From CANLBN01 sp034111645 (GTDB lineage: Bacteria; Pseudomonadota; Gammaproteobacteria; Pseudomonadales; Cellvibrionaceae), in NCBI GenBank assembly GCA_034111645.1, contig JAWUWW010000041.1, positions 24,749-88,748 on the forward strand: a stretch of 64,000 nt of DNA, written 5' to 3'. A program made the translations under genes and the position numbers. Below, one piece after another: positions 46,089 to 54,742 of this stretch (within the stretch, counting starts at the first letter, position 1; each line of letters starts with the position of its first letter). A model generated the notes under the pieces. The model was not told the DNA's origin. It saw only the letters and a program-made list of their open reading frames with translations, and did no database searches.

Positions 46089-47354
46089 TTACTTGCTAGC
46101 GAATTCTGGATAAGCTTCCATACCACATTCAGAGATATCAACGCCCTCGTACTCTTCTTCTTCGCTAACACGAATTCCCATGATCGCTTTGAGCGCTAAC
46201 CAAACAATCAGGCTAGTTACAAATACCCAGACAAATATAGTTAATAGACCAACTATTTGACCAGAGAAGCTAGCACCGCCAAAGATTGCTACCGCTAGTA
46301 CACCAAATATACCCACTGTACCGTGAACAGAGATAGCACCTACTGGATCATCTATCTTCATTTTATCAAGGGCAAGGATACTAAATACTACTAAGATACC
46401 ACCAATACCACCAATGATAGTTGATACTAAGGCACTTTGAGATGCAGGGTCAGCAGTGATCGCAACTAGACCTGCTAGTGCGCCGTTAAGTGCCATCGTT
46501 AGATCCGCCTTACCGAAGATAAGACGAGCAACGATAAGCGCCGCAATTAAACCACCAGATGCCGCGGCATTAGTGTTCATAAATACGTTAGCTACTTCGT
46601 TAGCAACCTCAATACCACCTAACTTAAGTGTTGAACCACCGTTAAATCCAAACCAGCCCATCCATAAGATGAATGTACCTAAGGTTGCTAACGGTAGATT
46701 TGCGCCAGGTATTGCATTGATCTGACCATTGGCACCATATTTACCTTTACGAGCGCCAAGGACTAGTACGCCTGCTAGAGCAGCTGCGGCACCAGCCATA
46801 TGCACAATGCCAGAGCCAGCATAGTCACTGTAATCAAGCTCGTACAAACCAAATACAAAATCGCCATTCCAAGTCCAGCTACCTTCCATTGGATAGATAA
46901 CACCTGTCATCACAACAGCAAATACCAAAAATGCCCAAAGCTTCATGCGCTCAGCAACGGCACCTGATACGATAGACATAGCTGTTGCAACGAAGACAAC
47001 CTGAAAGAAGAAGTCAGATGCGCCAGCGTATTCGCTCATGTCATCAAAACCTGCCTCGGCAGATGCTGCAAGTATCGCTGCAACAGCCGCTTCGTCCATT
47101 CCTCCGGTGGTAGTAACTCCAGACAAGAAGAAGCCGCCGTCATACATAATTTGATAACCGCAAATCATATACATAGTACAAGCAATCGCGAAAAGCGCGA
47201 CATTTTTTGTCAAGATTTCTGTAGTATTCTTAGCCCGAACTAAGCCGGCCTCTAACATGGCAAATCCAGCTGCCATCCACATAACCAGTGCGCCACAAAT
47301 TAGAAAATAAAAGGTATCTAAGGCGTACTGTAACTCAAAAATTTGGTTTTCCAT
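46089..47354 (-). CDS. amtB: Ammonium transporter AmtB
   Basis: This 421-residue membrane protein of the Amt family conducts ammonium at low external nitrogen. Eleven helices can be traced. Family motifs include AAGFAMLEAGLVRAKN near the start, GSGIVHMAGA with a pore histidine, ILWMGWFGFNGGSTL, and SVHGTVGIFGVLA with the second pore histidine. No signal peptide is obvious; the N-terminus (MENQIFELQYALDTFYF) enters the membrane early. It is preceded by a PII gene 99 bases upstream, the classic glnK-amtB pairing, likely under sigma-54 and NtrC control (47816-48095). Confidence 0.96.
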   Translation of the reverse strand: MENQIFELQYALDTFYFLICGALVMWMAAGFAMLEAGLVRAKNTTEILTKNVALFAIACTMYMICGYQIMYDGGFFLSGVTTTGGMDEAAVAAILAASAEAGFDDMSEYAGASDFFFQVVFVATAMSIVSGAVAERMKLWAFLVFAVVMTGVIYPMEGSWTWNGDFVFGLYELDYSDYAGSGIVHMAGAAAALAGVLVLGARKGKYGANGQINAIPGANLPLATLGTFILWMGWFGFNGGSTLKLGGIEVANEVANVFMNTNAAASGGLIAALIVARLIFGKADLTMALNGALAGLVAITADPASQSALVSTIIGGIGGILVVFSILALDKMKIDDPVGAISVHGTVGIFGVLAVAIFGGASFSGQIVGLLTIFVWVFVTSLIVWLALKAIMGIRVSEEEEYEGVDISECGMEAYPEFASK

Positions 47355-47453
47355 TGTTACTCTCCAAATGGTTACATTTATTAATTAAACGATTAAAAAT
47401 ATTTATAAGGTTTTACTAGAATTTTAGTATCGCCATGTCTTATCGAGGCTATT

Positions 47454-47792
47454 TTATAACGCATCGTCACCAGTTTCGCCGGTACGAATACGAATCACTT
47501 GTTCTAAGCTCTCAATAAAGATTTTACCGTCACCGATTTTGCCGCTGTGCGCCGCTTTAGAAATGGCTTCTATGACCCCATCAACTTGGTCGTCGCTAAT
47601 TGCAACTTCCAATTTTGTTTTAGGTAAAAAATCCACTACATACTCGGCTCCACGATATAGCTCAGTGTGGCCCTTTTGTCGTCCAAAACCTTTTACTTCT
47701 GTTACGGTCACACCCTGAACACCGATATCAGATAATGCTTCGCGCACTGTATCCAATTTAAAGGGCTTTATAATTGCAGTTACTAGCTTCAT
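47454..47792 (-). CDS. glnK: PII nitrogen regulatory protein GlnK (second copy, AmtB partner)
   Basis: This 112-residue PII protein is the likely direct regulator of AmtB: its T-loop plugs the channel when nitrogen is sufficient. The T-loop GHTELYRGAEY with Tyr51 is intact and GDGKIFIESLEQVIRIRTGE closes the nucleotide site. It is first gene of the glnK-amtB unit. It differs from the 45.5 kb copy mainly in the segment around residues 60-75 and near the C-terminus, so the two are diverged paralogues. A sigma-54-type promoter lies directly upstream. Confidence 0.95.
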   Translation of the reverse strand: MKLVTAIIKPFKLDTVREALSDIGVQGVTVTEVKGFGRQKGHTELYRGAEYVVDFLPKTKLEVAISDDQVDGVIEAISKAAHSGKIGDGKIFIESLEQVIRIRTGETGDDAL

Positions 47793-47815
47793 TTATTTAT
47801 CTCCCGAAAATGTTA

Positions 47816-47831
47816 AGCAAACATTTTCCCA
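47816..47831 (-). promoter_or_regulatory. Sigma-54 (RpoN) promoter of glnK-amtB
   Basis: On the minus strand TGGGAA, five bases and TTGCT match the -24/-12 consensus TGGCAC-N5-TTGCW, with the invariant GG and GC separated by 10 bases. The -12 GC is 25 bases before the glnK ATG. This implies transcription starting near 47805, very close to the ribosome site CGGGAG. The element fits known NtrC-RpoN control of glnK-amtB. Confidence 0.7.
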
Positions 47832-48051
47832 TTTATAGGTATTGTCTTGTTGTTGTCAAATTTACGTAGATCAACGCAACCCTGAAATCCATATCCCTTT
47901 ATAAATTCCTTCTCGTTAGCTGTCTTACAACCCAACGATCCGCAACTTACAAAGCAAAGCCTATACCAAAGATAAAAAAACTAATAAAAACATGGCCTTA
48001 GGTAATTTTTATAAAAATATCGTTAATTCAAAATCTAGAGAAGAGAGTGTG

Positions 48052-48095
48052 CGCACTATTTTTGTGCGTGCTCAGGTGGGCATACAAATAGTGCG
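48052..48095. promoter_or_regulatory. Two NtrC-type enhancer sites upstream of glnK-amtB
   Basis: Site one (48053-48067) is GCAC-N7-GTGC, exactly the spacing of the NtrC consensus TGCAC-N7-GTGCA. Site two (48080-48094) is GCAT-N7-GTGC. Their centres are 27 bases apart and about 255 and 282 bases upstream of the inferred start. The two 18-base sites match at 15 positions when one is reversed. Because of that symmetry they could also form one large hairpin; a GCCCC/GGGGC hairpin (48095-48109) is adjacent. Confidence 0.6.
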
Positions 48096-48208
48096 CCCCG
48101 TTTTGGGGCAAGATGTATTTGAAAGGAGTAAATAAATAAAAAGAAGGAATTCTGCTCACAAACCTAAAAATTCTAAGTAAAACAATTGTTTCGAATGAAA
48201 ATGATAAT

Positions 48209-48463
48209 TTATTTTTCTGGCTGGCCGCGTTGCTTTATTTCAGCTTCTAATGCTTCAAAGCGCCGCTCTAAGTCCTGTAATAATTGACGCGTTCTTAATA
48301 ATACAGCGGCTTGCGCATCAAACTCATCTCTTGGCACTAAATCAACATGGCGAAGAGAAGCTGCAATCATTGCTTTTAACTGCGACCGACTTGACTCTCT
48401 AGAAGAATTTGTTGATTCGCTATCAAAGCGCGACATCACTTCATCTAAAACACGATTAAACAT
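48209..48463 (-). CDS. ubiK: Ubiquinone biosynthesis accessory factor UbiK
   Basis: This 84-residue BMFP-domain protein is an accessory factor that supports aerobic ubiquinone biosynthesis with UbiJ. Typical features are MFNRVLDEVMSRF, the helical SQLKAMIAASLRHVDLVPRDEFDAQAAVLLRTR and a C-terminal coiled coil (LQDLERRFEALEAEIKQR). The start at 48463 is chosen because AGGA lies upstream and MFNRVLDEV matches family starts; a longer frame begins at 48520. It lies upstream of glnK-amtB, as in Pseudomonas. Confidence 0.9.
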   Translation of the reverse strand: MFNRVLDEVMSRFDSESTNSSRESSRSQLKAMIAASLRHVDLVPRDEFDAQAAVLLRTRQLLQDLERRFEALEAEIKQRGQPEK

Positions 48464-48600
48464 ACTATCTTCCTGTAAAATTTTGGTTAGGTAGTATTTA
48501 TGATACTTTCTACGCGTCACAAATAATGTGTAGACTGCAATATATTATCATCAATTTATCAAAAGGTTCGATGTCTAATTTTGAAAGTGAGACTTAAATA

Positions 48601-49641
48601 ATGAATGCAAAAGATTTTTTTGGTATTGAACGGCCAATTATTCAATCCCCCATGGCCGGCGTTCAAGATAGCAGCCTAACTATTGCGGTCTCTAATGCAG
48701 GTGGCTTGGGCTCTCTTCCTTGTGCCACGCTAAGCAAAATGCAAATAATTGATGAACTCAAGACAATTACCCAAGCAACGAGTAAACCCTTTAATCTTAA
48801 TTTTTTTTGCCATGCACTACCAACTCCCGATGCAGAAAGGGAAGCTCAATGGCTACAAACATTGAGGCCATTTTTCTTAGAGTATGATCTAGATATCAAT
48901 GAAAAAGGGACCAGCTTTTCTCGCCAACCCTTTAATAAAGATATTATTGATATTATCGAACCTTTTAAGCCACCTGTTTTAAGCTTTCATTTTGGCCTAC
49001 CAGCACGCAACCTTGTTGATCGAGCAAAGTCATGGGGGGCCCTCATTATTGCCTCGGCAACGACGGTAAAAGAAGCTCTTTGGTTGCAAGAAAATGGCGC
49101 TGATGCTGTCATTGCACAAGGTCTTGAGGCAGGTGGACACCGTGGACTATTCTTGTCGCCAGACATAACAACTCAAGTGGGTAGCCTGTCGTTAATTCCT
49201 AAAATTGTCAGCGCTGTCAATATACCTGTTATCGCAGCGGGTGGTTTTAGTGATGCGAGATCGGTTGCTGTTGGCCTCTCTTTGGGGGCCATTGCAGTTC
49301 AGTTAGGAACTTCTTTTTTACTTTGCCATGAGGCAAAAACTTCTAAATTACATAGAGCCGCTATTCAAAGTGATGCGTCCCAGCATACCGCTATTACCAA
49401 TGTTTTTTCTGGCAGGCCCGCACGTAGTATTGTCAATAGATTAGTCCGTGAAGTAGGACCAATATGTGCAAATGTGCCAGATTTTCCTCTAGCTGCTAGC
49501 TCAGTTGGTGCGCTTAAACAGGCAGCAGAGGCGAAAAACTCTAGTGATTTTTCTTCGCTATGGTGCGGCCAAAATGCAAGCGGATGTAAAGCAATTTCGG
49601 CTGCGCAATTAACAATTGAGCTTACACCTGAAAATCATTAA
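48601..49641 (+). CDS. Nitronate monooxygenase (NPD/NMO family)
   Basis: This 346-residue TIM-barrel flavoprotein oxidises alkyl nitronates, such as propionate 3-nitronate, with FMN and oxygen. Seen are the N-terminal RPIIQSPMAGVQDS, FNLNFFCH, the catalytic-site segment QGLEAGGHRG with His, IPVIAAGGFSD and the FMN phosphate region GAIAVQLGTSFL. These fit the class I NMO type. It is transcribed alone, divergent from ubiK. The physiological substrate is unclear; a related enoyl reductase cannot be fully excluded. Confidence 0.88.
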   Translation: MNAKDFFGIERPIIQSPMAGVQDSSLTIAVSNAGGLGSLPCATLSKMQIIDELKTITQATSKPFNLNFFCHALPTPDAEREAQWLQTLRPFFLEYDLDINEKGTSFSRQPFNKDIIDIIEPFKPPVLSFHFGLPARNLVDRAKSWGALIIASATTVKEALWLQENGADAVIAQGLEAGGHRGLFLSPDITTQVGSLSLIPKIVSAVNIPVIAAGGFSDARSVAVGLSLGAIAVQLGTSFLLCHEAKTSKLHRAAIQSDASQHTAITNVFSGRPARSIVNRLVREVGPICANVPDFPLAASSVGALKQAAEAKNSSDFSSLWCGQNASGCKAISAAQLTIELTPENH

Positions 49642-49660
49642 AAGTATTTTACAAACCATC

Positions 49661-49686
49661 GTCTTGAGCCACAGTCTTGAGCCATA
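49661..49686. repeat. 13-base tandem duplication
   Basis: GTCTTGAGCCACA (49661-49673) is followed directly by a copy with one change (49674-49686). Short CTA/CAGCT-rich repetition continues to about 49730. It lies between two convergent genes and has no evident role. Confidence 0.75.
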
Positions 49687-49854
49687 GTTAAAGCTAATAG
49701 TTACAGCTAGTAGCTGCAGCTAACAGGTTTAGTTAATGTTTTAATCTATAACTTTTACTTTAAAGAGGCTCTAAAATCTTTTCTTCTGCTTAACAGCAAA
49801 AGCTTACTTCTTCACTTTTCTATTAACCGCGCATACTTTTAAGCACGTATCCTA

Positions 49855-51975
49855 TTAGCTACGCATCCAATTATGGAATTTGCCTAGCCATATTAACGTT
49901 TTCTCAGAAACATTCTTACGCTTCCACTCGCCCGCTACAAACTTATTAGCTTCGCTCATCGTTGGATAGATATGAATCGTGTCTAAGATTTTATTTAAAC
50001 CAATATTGTGTTTCATTGCAGAGACATATTCAGTGATTAATTCACCCCCATGAGCCCCTACTATCGTGCAGCCAATAATCTTATCACGACCTTTTTGTGT
50101 TAACACTTTTACAAATCCCTTAGCTTCGTTATCAGTGATGGCGCGGTCAAGGTCATCAATACCATACTTAGTTACATCGTATGCCAAGCCTTTTTCTGCT
50201 GCCTCGAGTTCACTTAAGCCAACTCTAGCAACTTCTGGGTCGCTAAAGGTTGCCCAAGGAATCACCCTGTAATCAACTTTGAATTTTTTAAACTTACCAA
50301 ACAAAGCATTAACGCTGGCGAACCACGCTTGGTGTGCAGCTGTATGAGTAAATTGATAAGGGCCCGCAACATCGCCACAAGCATAAATATTTGGATATTT
50401 TGTGCGTAAATATTCATCGACGATAATCGTGCCGGTTCGAGAAATATCGATACCGAGCTCTTGCAAGCCCAAACCATCGGTATTGGCTTTGCGACCTACT
50501 GCAACCATTACGCGATCAAAATTCACTTCTATCTCATTATCATCTTTCTTAAGCTGCGCAATATAGCCTTTGTCAGATTTTTTAAAGCCAACTATTTGTT
50601 GGCCTAACATTATGCTAATACCTTCTTGCTTGAAAATATCCAACATATATTCTGAAACGTCTTTATCTTCACGAGGCATAAGGCGATCAGCCATATCAAC
50701 AAGTGTTACTTCTGACCCTAAACGTTGAAATGATTGAGCTAACTCACAACCAATCGGTCCGGCACCCATTACTAAAAGTTTTTTCGGTTGATCTTGTAGC
50801 GACCATAAACTATCAGAAGTCAGTGGCTCAACTTCATTTAGTCCAGGGATTGGCGGCATAAAGGGGCGTGCGCCACTAGCAATAATAATATTTTTCGTGG
50901 TGATTGTTTTTCCATCGACCTCAACTTCATAGGGGGTTCGAATCGTCGCATTGCCTTGTATGCACTCTACGCCTAATTTTGTATAGCGTTCTATAGAATC
51001 ATGTGGCTCGATAGTATCGATGACAGTATGAATACGCTGCATGACTTTTGAAAAATTAACAACCCCGTGGGCTTTTTCAATGCCGAGCTGATCTGCTTTA
51101 TGAATATAATGATTCGTTTTAGCAGCACGAATCAATGCTTTACTCGGTACGCAACCTGTATTGAGACAATCACCTCCCATTTTATGTTTTTCTACAAGCA
51201 CAACTTTTGCCTTAACCGCAGCTGCAATATATGCGCTGACGAGACCTGCGCTACCAGCACCGATGACGACCAAATTTGCATCGAATTTTTTTGGCTTAGC
51301 ATATGCCTTGTAAACTTGTCTCGCCTTCCACCAACTAATAACGCCACGGACGACATAAGGAAAAACAGCTAACAAAACAAATGCGCCCAAAATAGATGGC
51401 GTTAATACACCAGAGACACTAAGCTCTTCTACCGCACCTAGTTGTGCCCCGGCGTTTACAAAAACTATCGTGCCTGCAAACATACCCAACTGACTAACCC
51501 AGTAAAAAGTCCAAGCTTTAATTTTAGTTAATCCAAAAACAAGATTAATTACAAAAAAGGGAACCGCTGGAATTAGACGAAGGGTAAATAAATAAAATAC
51601 CCCTTCTTTGTCGATTCCTGCATTAATCTTAGTCAAATAATTGCCAAACTTAGCATTGACGATATCAGCAAATAACGTCCTCGATAATAAAAAGGCTAAA
51701 GTAGCTCCAATACTGCTTGCAAAAGATACAAGTAAAACCCCCAGCCATAATCCAAACACAGCACCGCCTAATAAAGTAATAGCTGCTGCACCCGGAAGCG
51801 ACAGTGCCGCGACTAAAATATATAAACCAAGGTAGGTTAGAGATGCTGTTAGTGCATTTTGATCAACCCAGCCTCTAAACTTTAGGATAGAAATATATTG
51901 CTGGCCATCAAAGTAAAAGAAAGCACCAATAAGTGCAATTACGACAAAAAGGACAATAAGCTTCGTATGCTTCAT
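49855..51975 (-). CDS. Fusion of a TVP38/TMEM64 membrane domain with a MerA-like pyridine nucleotide-disulfide oxidoreductase
   Basis: This is a 706-residue fusion. Residues 1-220 form a TVP38/TMEM64 (SNARE-associated, DedA-like) membrane domain, with LLGGAVFGLWLGVLLVSFAS, FYLFTLRLIPAVPFFVINL and GTIVFVNAGAQLG. Residues about 235-700 form a flavin disulfide reductase with FAD motif VVIGAGSAGLVSAY, the redox pair Cys270-Cys275 (CLNTGC), GAGPIGCELAQSF for NAD(P), CGDVAGP, and HIYPTMSE with the catalytic His-Glu. The MerA N-terminal HMA domain and C-terminal cysteine pair are absent, so mercury reduction is unlikely. A membrane-tethered thiol reductase is my best reading; the partner is unknown. 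Confidence 0.9.
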   Translation of the reverse strand: MKHTKLIVLFVVIALIGAFFYFDGQQYISILKFRGWVDQNALTASLTYLGLYILVAALSLPGAAAITLLGGAVFGLWLGVLLVSFASSIGATLAFLLSRTLFADIVNAKFGNYLTKINAGIDKEGVFYLFTLRLIPAVPFFVINLVFGLTKIKAWTFYWVSQLGMFAGTIVFVNAGAQLGAVEELSVSGVLTPSILGAFVLLAVFPYVVRGVISWWKARQVYKAYAKPKKFDANLVVIGAGSAGLVSAYIAAAVKAKVVLVEKHKMGGDCLNTGCVPSKALIRAAKTNHYIHKADQLGIEKAHGVVNFSKVMQRIHTVIDTIEPHDSIERYTKLGVECIQGNATIRTPYEVEVDGKTITTKNIIIASGARPFMPPIPGLNEVEPLTSDSLWSLQDQPKKLLVMGAGPIGCELAQSFQRLGSEVTLVDMADRLMPREDKDVSEYMLDIFKQEGISIMLGQQIVGFKKSDKGYIAQLKKDDNEIEVNFDRVMVAVGRKANTDGLGLQELGIDISRTGTIIVDEYLRTKYPNIYACGDVAGPYQFTHTAAHQAWFASVNALFGKFKKFKVDYRVIPWATFSDPEVARVGLSELEAAEKGLAYDVTKYGIDDLDRAITDNEAKGFVKVLTQKGRDKIIGCTIVGAHGGELITEYVSAMKHNIGLNKILDTIHIYPTMSEANKFVAGEWKRKNVSEKTLIWLGKFHNWMRS

Positions 51976-52359
51976 ATATAATTCCTGTAAAAAATTTAAG
52001 CGAACTACAGATTAAAATAAGAATCGGTCAATAGACCCCATCTCTAGATGTTGGTCGCCATATAATTCAAACAAAAAACTATGGCCACAAAGATAACATA
52101 ACTGTTCTAGACTCTTATCGTGTCAATTAAGTTGCAATTAATAATCTTAACTCTTAGAGTGATTTGATCTTATTTTAATCAACTTTGTTATAACGGATGT
52201 AAAATCTCTTAGCTTTTATCCGCTTTGTGCCTAAACTTATAAAATTATTGTTATCAATTTTAGTTAATATGCTCGATAGTTCTTGTAAACTATTCAGCAG
52301 AAAGTGATTTATGTTATTCTTGTGTTTGTAGTACTTTTTAAGTAAATTGAGGATTTTTT

Positions 52360-52686
52360 ATGAGTGGCGCGATCACACATGTAACAGATGATAGCTTTAA
52401 TGACGACGTATTAACTGCTAATGGACCAGTTTTAGTAGATTTTTGGGCAGCTTGGTGTGGCCCTTGTAAAATGATTGCTCCAGTTTTGGATCAATTATCG
52501 GGTGAATATGAAGGTAAGCTAAAGATTTGTAAAATGGATGTTGATGGCAATAAAGAAACACCCGCTAAATTTGGTATTCGTGGGATTCCTACGTTGATGA
52601 TATTCAAAAATGGTAATATGGAAGCACAGACAGTTGGTGCATTATCTAAGCCGGATCTTGAAAACTTTATTAAAGAAAATTTATAG
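52360..52686 (+). CDS. trxA: Thioredoxin 1
   Basis: This 108-residue cytosolic thioredoxin reduces protein disulfides. The active site WCGPC (Cys33, Cys36) is intact within FWAAWCGPCKMIAP, with the buried Asp in VLVDFW and the cis-proline in IRGIPTLMIF. The gene precedes rho, as in most gammaproteobacteria, and ends with a strong terminator (52720-52772), so it is monocistronic. Confidence 0.97.
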   Translation: MSGAITHVTDDSFNDDVLTANGPVLVDFWAAWCGPCKMIAPVLDQLSGEYEGKLKICKMDVDGNKETPAKFGIRGIPTLMIFKNGNMEAQTVGALSKPDLENFIKENL

Positions 52687-52719
52687 GCCTAACACTATTT
52701 TGTAAAGCATCGTTTTTGT

Positions 52720-52772
52720 CGATAACAACGCTTCATTTACCAAAAGGTTACTCGTTGTTATCGATTTTTCTT
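52720..52772 (+). terminator. Rho-independent terminator of trxA
   Basis: CGATAACAACG (52720-52730) and CGTTGTTATCG (52753-52763) form an 11-pair perfect stem with a 22-base loop, followed by ATTTTTCTTT. It lies 34 bases after the trxA stop. Confidence 0.85.
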
Positions 52773-53213
52773 TATGATTATTTCTTTCGTTATTAGTTAA
52801 CGGTCTTTTAGTGGAAGCTAACCTAGTTCATTAAATAGGCTTATTTTTATCGTAACAACCAATAATTTAGAAACAATTATCAAAAAAAGCGGTATTCACT
52901 AAACTTTAAGCTTGAAATAACCATAAAAATAAACGGATAACTTGCGCTTGCCCAAATAATAGTTATAATCCAATCTTGATTTGATCAAAATGACCCTAAA
53001 CTAAAAATATATAAGGGTTAAGCCTTCTAGCAAAAATATCTCATTTTTATACTCTCCTCTGGAGCTATCCCCAAATAAGATGCGTTATTCTTTACTGCTT
53101 AGTGCAATTTCAAATTAATTTCTGGCTCAAGACAAATTCCAAATAACTGAATCTTACTAATATCAAAAATCATTTGACCTTCGATCTCTCCTAACCTCGC
53201 ACTCAATATACCT
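52773..53213. other. Long AT-rich leader region of rho
   Basis: About 440 bases lie between the trxA terminator and the rho start. No gene is supported; a minus-strand frame at 53099-53326 runs into rho and looks like chance. Many gammaproteobacteria have a long rho leader in which Rho terminates its own mRNA. The length fits that arrangement, but nothing in the sequence proves it. Confidence 0.5.
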
Positions 53214-54473
53214 ATGAATCTTACTGATCTAAAAACAAAACCCATTGATGAACTTATTAAAATTGCCAACGAGATGAATCTCGATAATATGGCACGCTCG
53301 CGCAAGCAAGATGTCATTTTTAACATCTTAAAACGCCACGCTAAAAGTGGTGAGGATATCTACGGTGATGGTGTCCTTGAAATACTTCAAGATGGTTTTG
53401 GATTTTTGCGTTCAGCCGACTGCTCATATCTTGCCGGTCCAGACGATATTTATGTGTCACCGAGTCAGATACGTCGGTTTAATTTACGTACTGGCGATAC
53501 TATTGCAGGAAAAATTCGCCCGCCTAAAGAAGGCGAGCGTTATTTTGCACTGCTCAAAGTAAATGAAATTAATTTTGATAAGCCCGAGAGTTCACGCAAT
53601 AAGATTCTGTTTGAAAACTTAACCCCTTTATTTCCGAACAAGCGCCTAAAACTGGAAGCGGGTAATGGCTCTACCGAGGACTTAACGGGCAGAATTATTG
53701 ATATGATTTCACCTATCGGTAAAGGTCAGCGTGGCTTGATTGTTGCGCCACCTAAAGCCGGTAAAACAATCATGATGCAACATATTGCACAAGCCATTAC
53801 GCGCAACAGTCCTGAGACTCACCTTATTGTTCTTCTTATTGACGAGCGCCCAGAAGAAGTGACTGAAATGCAACGCTCTGTGCGTGGCGAAGTCGTTGCA
53901 TCAACCTTTGATGAACCACCATCTCGTCATGTTCAGGTTGCTGAAATGGTTATCGAAAAAGCCAAACGCTTAGTTGAACATAAAAAAGATGTAATGATTT
54001 TACTCGATTCCGTAACTCGACTAGCACGTGCGTATAACACTGTTATTCCTTCTTCAGGTAAGGTATTAACGGGTGGTGTTGATGCCCATGCACTTGAGCG
54101 GCCCAAGCGCTTCTTTGGTGCGGCACGAAATATAGAAGAGGGCGGTAGCTTATCGATTATAGCGACAGCATTAATTGATACAGGCTCAAAAATGGACGAG
54201 GTCATCTACGAAGAATTTAAAGGTACAGGTAACCTTGAATTACATCTTGATCGCAAGATGGCAGAGAAGCGTATTTATCCTGCTATCAATATTCGTCGCT
54301 CAGGTACGCGTCGTGAAGATTTACTGCTGGCTGAAGAGGAACTTCAACGCGTGTGGATTATGCGTAAATTACTTAACGATATGGAAGACGTTTCAGCAAC
54401 AGAATTTTTAGTCGATAAACTTAAAGCTTTCAATACTAATGATGAGTTCTTCTTATCGATGAAGCGCAAGTAA
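53214..54473 (+). CDS. rho: Transcription termination factor Rho
   Basis: Rho is the hexameric RNA helicase for factor-dependent termination. The 419-residue protein shows the Rho N domain (MNLTDLKTKPIDELIKIANEM), the RNA-binding cold-shock fold (GFGFLRSADCSYLAGPDDIYV), Walker A GLIVAPPKAGKT (about residues 174-185), Walker B VMILLDSVTRLARAYN and the arginine-finger region. The length equals E. coli Rho. The terminator after it is clear. Confidence 0.98.
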   Translation: MNLTDLKTKPIDELIKIANEMNLDNMARSRKQDVIFNILKRHAKSGEDIYGDGVLEILQDGFGFLRSADCSYLAGPDDIYVSPSQIRRFNLRTGDTIAGKIRPPKEGERYFALLKVNEINFDKPESSRNKILFENLTPLFPNKRLKLEAGNGSTEDLTGRIIDMISPIGKGQRGLIVAPPKAGKTIMMQHIAQAITRNSPETHLIVLLIDERPEEVTEMQRSVRGEVVASTFDEPPSRHVQVAEMVIEKAKRLVEHKKDVMILLDSVTRLARAYNTVIPSSGKVLTGGVDAHALERPKRFFGAARNIEEGGSLSIIATALIDTGSKMDEVIYEEFKGTGNLELHLDRKMAEKRIYPAINIRRSGTRREDLLLAEEELQRVWIMRKLLNDMEDVSATEFLVDKLKAFNTNDEFFLSMKRK

Positions 54474-54496
54474 GGCTTAATAAACTATTAAAATAT

Positions 54497-54531
54497 TGGC
54501 GACGTTTACATTTAACCTCGCCATTTTTTTT
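54497..54531 (+). terminator. Rho-independent terminator of rho
   Basis: TGGCGA (54497-54502) and TCGCCA (54518-54523) pair across a 15-base loop and are followed by eight T. The structure lies 23 bases past the rho stop codon. Confidence 0.85.
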
Positions 54532-54742
54532 GCCTCTAATTTAACGATCTTGTAACTAGTGCAAACATAATTATTATAATTTTCTTTATCGAAAGATATC
54601 TAACAAACTTTCTATCCTCTACTTACGTAACATTCATCATTAATAATATTTAGCATCAACACTTTTTATATCATTAACTATTTAATATCCCTCAATGTTA
54701 TGATCTTGTAATAACACTCAATTAAAAAGCACAGACAATAAA

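Noticed and set aside
50930..50945. tRNA T-arm-like GGGTTCGAATC
   Set aside because: It lies within the coding sequence of the fusion oxidoreductase and no acceptor or anticodon arms can be built around it.
49855..51975. Mercuric reductase (merA)
   Set aside because: The redox CxxxxC pair is present, but the HMA domain and C-terminal vicinal cysteines are not, and no mer genes are nearby.
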